Origin: Steromphala cineraria
Lineage: Eukaryota > Mollusca > Gastropoda > Trochida > Trochidae
Length of the DNA: 64,000 bases
Direction: 5' to 3'
NCBI GenBank assembly: GCA_916613615.1
Contig: OU744728.1
Coordinates: 36,106,450-36,170,449 of the forward strand
A model generated the notes under the pieces. The model saw only the letters and a list, made by a program, of their open reading frames with translations, ran no database searches and had not been told where the DNA came from. The position numbers and the translations under genes were made by a program. Position 1 is the first letter of the stretch. Every line of letters begins with the position of its first letter. Below are positions 44,863-53,413 of this stretch, in pieces.

Positions 44863-47800
44863 ATGAGTTCTGGTATGGATGGCAACTTTGAGGGAGAAAT
44901 CCCAATTGTTTCTCTTGTCACCCCTCTTGCCAAGTCAATCATTAAGGCTGACTTTGGTGATTGTTCTGCTGCCTGCCTCGTAGATTCAGGTAGTAGCGTC
45001 AATTGCATTTCGTCCAACTTCCTTGAACTAGCATTTCCGGATGTTAAAGTAGGGAAATCACGTTTCCCACATGTAAGAGGAGTTGGGGGATCCTTACTGG
45101 AGGTGATAGGGTCAGTTGTCTTGGACTTTTCTATTGAAGGCCAAGAATTTTCTGATAGGTTTCATGTTCTCCCTACTATGCCAAAAGCGGTAATTTTGGG
45201 GTTAGAATTCCTTGAAGAGAATGATGTTGTTTTAGATTTCAGTTGCGATTCTTTAATTATTGACAATAAGACCTCAGACAGACATTACATTAGATTTATG
45301 ACCAGTTCAGAAATGTCAGGATTAGCCAAAACTATTGACCAGATTTACATTCCTCCTCAGAGTGAGATACATTTCAAAGTTAGATTAGAAGATGTTCCAG
45401 ACGGAGTGACCATTCTCATAGAACCAATCTCTTCACTGGCAGAAAATTTTGAAGTAGCAGGTGGCAATACCATATGTCAATCAAACAACGGGATAGGGAC
45501 GTTTCGGCTTATGAATCCATCTCAAGAAGAAATAGTACTAGAGAAAGATTCAGTAGTTGGCAGCTTTAGCTATATTGATGTTGACAATATATTTGACACT
45601 GACTGTGAGCAAGTAAACACAGTACAAACAGACACAGACGGTGATAAGCAGGACAAAGACTATGTTAATATTGCTAAAGAGCTTGGATTTGATCTAGCAA
45701 ATGCTCAGCTTACCAAAGAGCAAAGACATAGACTGTTAGAATTTCTAGGTAGGAATAGGGATATCTTTTCGACAAGTTTGACAGACCTAGGGAAGACAGA
45801 CATGCATTATCATGAAATAGACACTGGCAACACTGCACCCATTAGATGTAGACCTTACCGCCAATCACCCAATCTGCAGAAGGTCACAGAAGAACTTGTC
45901 GACGACTTCCTGAAGAATGACCTCATCGAGGAATCCTGCTCGATGTATGCTGCTCCCATAGTTTTAATTAAGAAGCGAGATGGTACTTACAGATTTGTCT
46001 GTGACTATAGAAAATTAAATGCTGTTATTTTACCAATGTCATGGCCTCTACCTGTGTTTGATGATGTTGTTGACCAGATTGCAAGCAAAAATGCTCAAAT
46101 TTTTTCAACGTTAGATTTAGCAAATGGCTTCTTCCAGGTCCCTCTCCACGAGAATTCAAAGCACAAAACAGCTTTTGTGACACACAAAGGACTCTATCAA
46201 TTTAAACGCTTGCCCCAAGGCTTAACAAATTCACCACTTTGTTTTCAGATGCTCATGTCAAAAGTGCTTAGAAAACTGCTTTTCAAAATTGCCCTAATCT
46301 ACATAGATGACTTAATCATCTATAGCCAAACATTTGAAGACCATCTGATCCATTTAGAACAAGTGTTTTACTATCTCAGGCAGGCAAACTTAACATTGAA
46401 ACCAACCAAATGTAATTTTGCGACAGACAAAGTGTCCTTTCTTGGCCATGTTTTATCTTGTGGAGGTGTGCAGGTAGACGACAGGAAGATAGAAGCCTTC
46501 AAATCTTTTCCAGTTCCTAAGTCCCAGAAGCAAGTCAGATCATTCTTGGGACTTACAAATTTCTACAGGAAATATGTTAAAGACTATGTCAAAATTTCTC
46601 TACCCTTAAATGCTCTTCTTAAGAAACATTCAGACAACATTTCAGACAAGAAACCCAAATTCCAGTGGTCACTTGAGTGTGAACAAGCATTCAATGCTCT
46701 TAAAGAAGCTATGTGCACCACACCAGTTTTGGCCTATCCAAATTTCGAAAAAGAATTCATACTTTCAACAGATGCCAGTGATATGAGCATAGGCTTTGTC
46801 TTAAGTCAGAAAGACCAGGACGATAAAGAACATCCTGTTGCCTTTGGCGGCAGAGCTCTACATGGCAGTGAGAAGAATTGGAGCATCACAGAGAAAGAAG
46901 GCTTAGCACTAGTAGAAGCAATTAGATCATTTAGGCCATATCTGGCAAACTCCAAATTTATAGTGTACACAGACCATATTGCACTTAAATGGCTGAAGTC
47001 AATTAAAGATGCCACAGGAAGATTAGGACGTTGGTCTCTAGAGCTATCAACATACAACTTTGACATCTTACACCGCAGTGGCAAATGTAATGGCAATGCT
47101 GATGCTCTTTCAAGAAGAGTTTATGAAGAGAACATCAACTGTAACAGTCAAACAGAAGAAGACACAGAAAGGACAATTTTTACGTCCACGACTCCGTCAA
47201 CTACTCCGTCATTTCACTCGCGTCATACAATCAAACCGCCGCGATCGTCCGTGAACATTTCGGAACATGCTTCAATAAATGCGTTTACTACCGTACAAAA
47301 CGCATCGGCTTTTTCGGTTACTTTTGAATATGAAGAGGATTATTGCACAATGCCAGAAGAAGTTGTCGCTTCAATTTACTCAGTAAATACTGACATTCCA
47401 AAGGATGAAATCTTGGAAGTAACCATCCAAGCTCATCCAAATCTACATCATTTACAGAGAGTATGTCCAGATTTCATGCAAGTTTTTGACTACAAAGAAG
47501 AAAACATCCTTCCAGACGATGAGAAGGAACGACACAAAGTGCTAGTGGAAGCAGATAGATATGAAATTGACAACGGCATACTCTACCGCTTTGTTCCACA
47601 AAGACAAAAGGGTCACACAGACAAATTCATCAAACAACTTGCTGTACCCAGAACACTCAGGAATCAAGTGCTACAAGGCTATCATGACGCTTTACTTGGC
47701 GGTTGTCACCATGGAAAAGAAAGGATGCACAACACCATCAGACCAAAATACTTCTGGCCAGGAATGTACCAAGAAATCTCCACATATGTTCAATCATGTG

Positions 47801-49881
47801 AAGTTTGCCAACAATCCAAGAGGCACTACCATGCTAAGAAGGCACCATTATGTCCCATGCCCGTAGAGGAAATCTTCACAAGGTGGCACATAGACATTCT
47901 TGGTCCATTACCAACAACACCAGAAAAATACAAGTACATCCTGGTCATTACAGATGCAGGATCAAGATGGTGTGAAGCCTTCCCCATCCGAACCCAAGAA
48001 GCCAAAGAAGTAGCCAATGTCATGGTCCGGGAAATTTTCTGCAGGTATGGCGCACCAAGGACGTTAATTTCGGATCGAGGACAGAACTTCATGTCAAAAT
48101 TAATAAAAGCAATTTGTGAACTATTTGAAGTAAAAATGACCCACACCAGTCCATACCACCCTCAAACAAACAGTTGTGTTGAACGAATGAATTCCTACAT
48201 CAACCAATCTCTGCGAGCCTACTGCAACAAGTCACAGAATGACTGGAACCATCTTCTTCCTGGCATCATGATGGCATACAGAATGGCTCCGAATTCATCA
48301 ACGCAGAAATCACCATTTATTTCACTTTTTGGCCGTGAAATGAGAGCACCTCAAGATGTCACCCTCATTCCAAAAGAAAAGTTAGGCAAGAACGACAGAA
48401 GTTATCTTTCAAATTTACTGGAAGAACTTGAAATCACAAGACAAGTAGCAGCTGAGAACAATGCCAGAGCAAAAGAAGTTTACTCGGAGCAGTACAACAG
48501 AAAGGCCAAAGAACCAGAATTCATCCCAGGACAAAGAGTTTGGCTTTTCTGTCAAAAAGTTGAAAAAGGACTGTCAAGTAAACTTACTAAGAAATGGTAC
48601 GGAAGCTACTACATTGTTAATTTAGGCCCAAATTATACCTACAAACTGAGAAGAAGTTCCGACAACAAGATCCACAAACCACTTGTCCATGCCAATCGCC
48701 TCAAGCCATATTTTGACCCAGCTGATCGTCCTCAAAATCCACCAGAACCATTGCTGCACAACAATGACAACATGGATCCAGATGTCATAGAAGACGACAG
48801 CTCTCAAAATGAAAATGATCTACAAGAAGTAAATCAAAAAGACAAAGAAGTCCAAAAGGAAAAACCAAAAGAATGTCAACAGAAACAAAATGGAACAAAG
48901 ATCAACCAGAACAAGAAAAATACAGGAACTCCAGCAAAATCACAACAAGAGTTACAACAAAACCAAAATGATTCAAGTTCACATAAAAGCAAAGACAAGA
49001 AAAATGGAAAAGATAAAACTAATAACCAAAAATCTAAAGCTAAACCCAAGAAGAAAAACCAGGAAACACAAGGAAAGACCCGACAACAAGATAATGAAGA
49101 CGAGTCAAAACAAACTGAAAAGACTCAACAAATAACAGCAAATAAAATTGATTCAATTCTTTCTTCAAAGAGAGCAAACAAGAAAATTTACTATCGAATC
49201 AAATGGAAGGACACTGAAAAAGGAAATACTTGGGAATACGGCAGCAGTATTCCAGATGCTTTAAAGAGAGACTTCCATTCAAAGCGAAGCATGTCAGGAA
49301 GACGAAGAAAACGACCTCTCAAGCGACACAAGTTTTTCGAAAAGAAGACAACAGAACAAGAACAAAATGTAAACGTCATAAGTGAAGAAGCACCAAACAT
49401 GTGTCAGCAGACTGAAACACCTTGCATTGTACAAGCAGTTCCACCAATGCCCATCTTTCCAAAGAACTTGAGATCCATTGAAATGAAAGTAACAGAAGTA
49501 ATTGGAATTGAACTTGTCAATGGAGACTGCTATGTGACAGTTCTACTAGACATCCCATGTCCAGACAATGAGCGTGTTCTGTACCTTGAGAGTGTCCATC
49601 CACGTCTGGTACAAAATTACCTCAATAAATGCTGGAATGAAGTTTATGAATATAAAAAAGATAAGCGCAACCAAGGATGTCTTGACAGCCTACCAATATT
49701 TGCAACCCGGATCAATCAGCATTACAATTGGATTGAATACCGTCAAATACTTTCTACTTCTACATCACCCTACATGTACTCTATCATTTATGATTTTGAT
49801 GTTAAACAAGTAAATATTTTCTTGCAGAAAATACAAGTTCTCCTTACAAAAAGGTATGAACTGCTTATTGTTCCACAATAA
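44863..49881 (+). CDS. pol: Gypsy Pol polyprotein, PR-RT-RH-IN-chromo plus C-terminal extension
   Basis: 1672 codons, uninterrupted. The retropepsin-like protease has the active site DSGS at residues 41-44 and ILGLEF at 111-116. Reverse transcriptase spans about 300-545, with catalytic YIDD at 480-483. RNase H spans about 632-750, with acidic residues at D637, E679, D704 and D747. The integrase zinc finger is H941, H949/H950, C979 and C982, and the DDE core is D1011, D1071 and E1107 (35 residues between the last two). A GPY/F-like module lies at about 1246-1285. A Lys/Gln-rich linker (1320-1425) leads to a chromodomain-like segment (YRIKWKDTEKGNTWEY at 1444-1459). Residues 1500-1672 form an unassigned globular-looking domain. 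The ATG at 44863 is the first in frame. No gag precedes it, so capsid would have to come in trans. All catalytic residues appear intact. Confidence 0.92.
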   Translation: MSSGMDGNFEGEIPIVSLVTPLAKSIIKADFGDCSAACLVDSGSSVNCISSNFLELAFPDVKVGKSRFPHVRGVGGSLLEVIGSVVLDFSIEGQEFSDRFHVLPTMPKAVILGLEFLEENDVVLDFSCDSLIIDNKTSDRHYIRFMTSSEMSGLAKTIDQIYIPPQSEIHFKVRLEDVPDGVTILIEPISSLAENFEVAGGNTICQSNNGIGTFRLMNPSQEEIVLEKDSVVGSFSYIDVDNIFDTDCEQVNTVQTDTDGDKQDKDYVNIAKELGFDLANAQLTKEQRHRLLEFLGRNRDIFSTSLTDLGKTDMHYHEIDTGNTAPIRCRPYRQSPNLQKVTEELVDDFLKNDLIEESCSMYAAPIVLIKKRDGTYRFVCDYRKLNAVILPMSWPLPVFDDVVDQIASKNAQIFSTLDLANGFFQVPLHENSKHKTAFVTHKGLYQFKRLPQGLTNSPLCFQMLMSKVLRKLLFKIALIYIDDLIIYSQTFEDHLIHLEQVFYYLRQANLTLKPTKCNFATDKVSFLGHVLSCGGVQVDDRKIEAFKSFPVPKSQKQVRSFLGLTNFYRKYVKDYVKISLPLNALLKKHSDNISDKKPKFQWSLECEQAFNALKEAMCTTPVLAYPNFEKEFILSTDASDMSIGFVLSQKDQDDKEHPVAFGGRALHGSEKNWSITEKEGLALVEAIRSFRPYLANSKFIVYTDHIALKWLKSIKDATGRLGRWSLELSTYNFDILHRSGKCNGNADALSRRVYEENINCNSQTEEDTERTIFTSTTPSTTPSFHSRHTIKPPRSSVNISEHASINAFTTVQNASAFSVTFEYEEDYCTMPEEVVASIYSVNTDIPKDEILEVTIQAHPNLHHLQRVCPDFMQVFDYKEENILPDDEKERHKVLVEADRYEIDNGILYRFVPQRQKGHTDKFIKQLAVPRTLRNQVLQGYHDALLGGCHHGKERMHNTIRPKYFWPGMYQEISTYVQSCEVCQQSKRHYHAKKAPLCPMPVEEIFTRWHIDILGPLPTTPEKYKYILVITDAGSRWCEAFPIRTQEAKEVANVMVREIFCRYGAPRTLISDRGQNFMSKLIKAICELFEVKMTHTSPYHPQTNSCVERMNSYINQSLRAYCNKSQNDWNHLLPGIMMAYRMAPNSSTQKSPFISLFGREMRAPQDVTLIPKEKLGKNDRSYLSNLLEELEITRQVAAENNARAKEVYSEQYNRKAKEPEFIPGQRVWLFCQKVEKGLSSKLTKKWYGSYYIVNLGPNYTYKLRRSSDNKIHKPLVHANRLKPYFDPADRPQNPPEPLLHNNDNMDPDVIEDDSSQNENDLQEVNQKDKEVQKEKPKECQQKQNGTKINQNKKNTGTPAKSQQELQQNQNDSSSHKSKDKKNGKDKTNNQKSKAKPKKKNQETQGKTRQQDNEDESKQTEKTQQITANKIDSILSSKRANKKIYYRIKWKDTEKGNTWEYGSSIPDALKRDFHSKRSMSGRRRKRPLKRHKFFEKKTTEQEQNVNVISEEAPNMCQQTETPCIVQAVPPMPIFPKNLRSIEMKVTEVIGIELVNGDCYVTVLLDIPCPDNERVLYLESVHPRLVQNYLNKCWNEVYEYKKDKRNQGCLDSLPIFATRINQHYNWIEYRQILSTSTSPYMYSIIYDFDVKQVNIFLQKIQVLLTKRYELLIVPQ

Positions 49882-50336
49882 ATCAATTCAGTTGCCAGTT
49901 GTTTTGATTTTTTGTTTTGATTTCTAATTTACCATTTGTGAACACAAACTACAGTTTGATCACCTGTTTGTTTATCGTTCCACAAAAATCTTGAGGATTG
50001 GACTGATCACCCAATACCAAGATGGTAAAACTAATCCATGAGTGAATGTCTGAATGAATGGAAGTTGCTCTCTAACAATGCACACTAACATTAACATTCC
50101 TAACATTACACCTGATTTAGAAATCACATTTCTTTACTTTATTTTTTTTATATCTTATCTACAAATGCTATCACGATTTGTATTCGCATAATGTGTGGGT
50201 ACATTTCCAAAAACGCATTTTACCAATCCAACGTTACGAATACGTTAGTTATGTATGACGCATAATGTGCGGAAGTACGTTTCAGCTATTCCATATTCCA
50301 CTACACCAGCAAATATATTATCATATCTATGTGTCT

Positions 50337-51189
50337 GCTATCAAATAGCACCAATATGATTTAGCACTACCGCTATCCAAGATAGCACATGTAATATGCA
50401 CAAATATATGTTTATGTCAATTTGTTACTATTATCAAGTATTATTATTCTTCCACATTTCGAATGAGTTAGTTATGTATGACGCATAATGTGCGGATGTG
50501 CATTTCAGCTTATCAATATTACCATACAAGTTTTATTATTCTTCCACTTTTCGAATGAGTTAGTTATGTATAACGCATAATGTGCGGATGTGCATTTCAG
50601 CTTATCAATATTACCATACAAGTTTTATTATTCTTCCACTTTTCGAATGAGTTAGTTATGTATAACGCATAATGTGCGGATGTGCATTTCAGCTTATCAA
50701 TATTACCATACAAGTTTTATTATTCTTCCACTTTTCGAATGAGTTAGTTATGTGTGACGCATAATGTGCGGATGTGCATTTCAGCTCTTCAATGTCATCA
50801 CTCAAGTTTATTATGCATTCATGTTACAAATGTGTCATGTACATCACATTACGTGTGAGTACATTCCAGCTATTCAATAGCCTAGATATCTATTAGCACC
50901 ATTGCTATCCAAGATAGCACTTGTAATATACACATACGTCTGTTATGTAAATACATACCTTGGTACCATTTACTACATCATATACCATTATCTATATATA
51001 TGAACATATTTAGCATTCCTTAGCACCTACCGGTATATCAACACTCATACTATCCAAGATAGTAATGTATTTACACTTATATGTTTCCTTATATGTATAC
51101 TTACATGCATTTATAACTCTACCAAAACCATTACCTTATCATGACTGGATTGATATCAGATATTCAGCACCTACACTATCTAAGATAGT
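50337..51189 (+). repeat. Dispersed CTATCCAAGATAG hairpins
   Basis: Short hairpins with 6-bp stems and a 3-nt loop occur at 50372-50386 and 50904-50918 (GCTATCCAAGATAGC), 51049-51063 (ACTATCCAAGATAGT) and 51175-51189 (ACTATCTAAGATAGT). A 5-bp version GCTATCAAATAGC lies at 50337-50349. Most are preceded by AGCACC or AGCAC and followed by TGTAATAT-CAC. The closing G-C pair is replaced by A-T in the last two, keeping the stem. Confidence 0.7.
50440..50812 (+). repeat. 92-bp tandem repeat, four copies
   Basis: CTTCCAC starts at 50449, 50541, 50633 and 50725, an exact 92-bp period. Each unit contains GAATGAGTTAGTTATGT, GCATAATGTGCGGA and GCATTTCAGC. A diverged fifth unit lies at about 50236-50290. 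Confidence 0.85.
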
Positions 51190-51994
51190 GAATGTATTAT
51201 ACACATCCTTTGACTGATGCGACAGGTTATTGTCACACTTATGTTTTGACAAACTAAAAATAATCTTTTCAGGCTGTACAGTATTTAAAATCAACCAAAC
51301 CATTGCAATGTATGTTTAGATACACATATACATAGTACTAATTCAACAAATACCCCTTTATTTTTACCAATATCAATATAACTGATGTACTTTTTATCTT
51401 ACAGATCATACCAAAAGATATTATGCAGCTTTTTCAGTTAGATCATTAAACCCTATACTAAACACTATCATAATCAAACAATTACTGCCCAGAATTTCTC
51501 TTTTTGATTTCATATCCTGCTGCCTGAACCAACAAGACATGCTGTGAAAGATTTCCAGTGGACAGAACATCGGGATGTACAGATCTAACCAGAAGGCCAG
51601 GTCCCTACAACAGGATGATCTACCTCCGATGGTCTTCGCCAAGGAAACTACAGTGAAGATTCAGTGCACATAGGATGAAGAATCAAATCAAGCCAAACTG
51701 AAGAACCAATTCTTCAGTGTGAATCAACATCAAATTGACAATAATCGTCATCCAATGGAACTTTAATTTTCAAAATGGACTACCATATCTATCATCACAT
51801 TTATTACCATTCATACCATATGGACCTTTACTTTATAATTTTCAAATGTGAACTTTTAATTCTATCAATATTACAGGGAACTGTCATGGAAGTCATCAAT
51901 GAAAACTATCGATGTATTATAATTGAAACATCATATCCATCATATCTCTGACCCAATATTATAACCTTTCATAAGTTTGGAGTCCAAACTTCAC

Positions 51995-52008
51995 AAGCGA
52001 GGGGAAGA
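51995..52008 (+). other. Polypurine tract
   Basis: AAGCGAGGGGAAGA immediately precedes the 3' LTR. It is the expected plus-strand primer site, interrupted by one C. Confidence 0.65.
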
Positions 52009-52827
52009 TATCATGGGCTTGATATTGCCCAAATTACATTAAACTTATATCACAGAATTTAAGAAAATATATCATTACCATAACAAAAATATCAAAGTTA
52101 CAGTAACAATTCAAAACATACAAGTAAATATCATTAATAACATACAATGTAATTATTTCAAATATTTTAGATAAAGACAACTTTTTCCCATAGTCACATT
52201 CACCTCAAGCTACAAAATGTCAGACATAATCTTCATATAAAAGGTAAACATAATCTTCATATAAAAGGTAGACATCTTGGCTACCTCTAGTTTTAAATCC
52301 TTTGATAAAGTGTTGACACCGACAGTGATTTTAGTAGATAGAGCCTTAGGCTAATTTAAGATAATCCACTTAAGAAACTTAATTGATGGCACTTACTTAA
52401 TCTTCCAATAACTCAGACATTTCATATCATAAACCGTCTAGGATGTTGGAAATACTTAACGAGATTAAAAGTTTGACCAATGAGAGGTTACCTTCATTTA
52501 GCTATATAAACCATCAGAGAAATGAGAATGCTCAGTTGCAGTTTGGGAATCATACCTAACACATCTCAGGACTACTCCGGGGGCTGACTTACTACTTGGA
52601 CCTTCATGCCCCTGGAGTGGAAACCAACTGTTATCTACATATTGTATCTATGTTGTTATGTAAGTCATTCCTGTAAATAAATGTGTGCATATCTATTCCA
52701 TGGACTTTGGATTTCTTCTGCCTAGAGTTAATTCCCCGTTAAAACTGGACAGTTAGACCATCAACCCGGAATATCAAAAGTTGGGGCAGATGAGGATTTC
52801 CAGGAACCCTGCCTCAGCCATATGATA
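52009..52827 (+). repeat. 3' LTR
   Basis: 819 bp, same ends and length as the 5' LTR. The few differences are single-base substitutions and no indel was noticed. Confidence 0.9.
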
Positions 52828-53361
52828 CTCTCATGCCTTGATAATGAGGTTTCTGTCACTGATCATCAATTTATTAAATTTAGATAATGAATCGTTTGGT
52901 TACGAACCGCTTAGAGCTGACAACCAGTACCAAGTTTGTGTCACGTGACCCGCCTCACGCCACCCCCCCCCCCCCCTTCTGGACGCTCTCAATACCGATT
53001 GTCAATTAGGTATCACAAGCTAGGTTGTTGATTCCCTTTAATATAGATATGTTATGAATTGGAATAACGGCTTACAAACATAAAACAAAATATCGAACTT
53101 GGATCGATATTTGTTATTTGTATTCCTAGAATCCTAATTTACGACGCAATTAACAGCGTTTCGATTGTTGTGATTACTGGCCTGAATATCGACTTAGAAC
53201 TGACAGTTAACAACAGTAGTTAACAAGTTATCATACGGCTTCGTTACCGTGTTCATTACATAGTTACATCAATTGCGTTGCTATTGATAGGTTGAAGCAA
53301 GTTCTAATATCTTACTTCACAAACTTCGCTTAAATTGATCTGTAACACTCTCTTTAAGACC
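52828..53361 (+). other. 5' flank of gene B
   Basis: This holds a run of 14 C at 52963-52976, a CACGTG E-box at 52942-52947 and otherwise plain sequence. It should contain the promoter and 5' UTR of gene B. No clear TATA box was found within 100 bp of the ATG. Confidence 0.4.
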
Positions 53362-53413
53362 ATGTTTGATGTTGTCGTTATCGCCGTTCTTGGGCAAATC
53401 TCTCTGGTTTATG
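53362..53413 (+). CDS. Gene B exon B1: signal peptide
   Basis: The ATG at 53362 opens MFDVVVIAVLGQISLVYG, a hydrophobic run of signal-peptide type, and the exon ends at a consensus donor GTAAGT (53414). The junction is phase 1, matching the lectin exons downstream. The last base G joins GT of exon B2 to give Gly. The start is chosen because it is the only in-frame ATG and gives a compact secretion signal. The exon falls below usual ORF length limits. It lies 535 bp after the Gypsy 3' LTR, so the retrotransposon has landed close to the 5' end of this gene. Confidence 0.75.

Larger units (their letters stand above)
49882..52008 (+). other. Gypsy 2.1-kb 3' non-coding region
   Basis: There is no plus-strand ORF of note and no envelope-like sequence. 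It contains 92-bp tandem repeats and five copies of a short hairpin, listed separately, then unremarkable sequence to the purine tract. Its length and repeat content suggest a structural or packaging role, which is inference. Confidence 0.6.
43775..52827 (+). mobile_element. Ty3/Gypsy LTR retrotransposon, gag-less, 9053 bp
   Basis: This is a complete-looking element with 819-bp LTRs at both ends. A primer-binding-site candidate follows the 5' LTR, a purine tract precedes the 3' LTR, and one intact pol ORF (44863-49881) lies inside. The domain order protease, RT, RNase H, integrase places it in Ty3/Gypsy (Metaviridae), and the chromodomain-like segment after the integrase suggests a chromovirus relationship. 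There is no gag: only 269 bp separate the 5' LTR from the pol start codon, and the 2.1 kb after pol is non-coding. The LTRs begin TATCAT and end ATGATA. The flanks CTGT and CTCT could be a 4-bp target duplication with one mismatch, but that is not convincing. The near-identical LTRs point to a recent insertion. Confidence 0.9.

Noticed and set aside
47060..49135. Overlapping plus- and minus-strand ORFs inside Gypsy pol
   Set aside because: They are alternate-frame shadows of the intact polyprotein.
49882..52008. A gag or env gene downstream of pol
   Set aside because: No plus-strand ORF of useful length, no zinc knuckle, no signal peptide or membrane segment. The minus-strand 73-codon ORF is chance.
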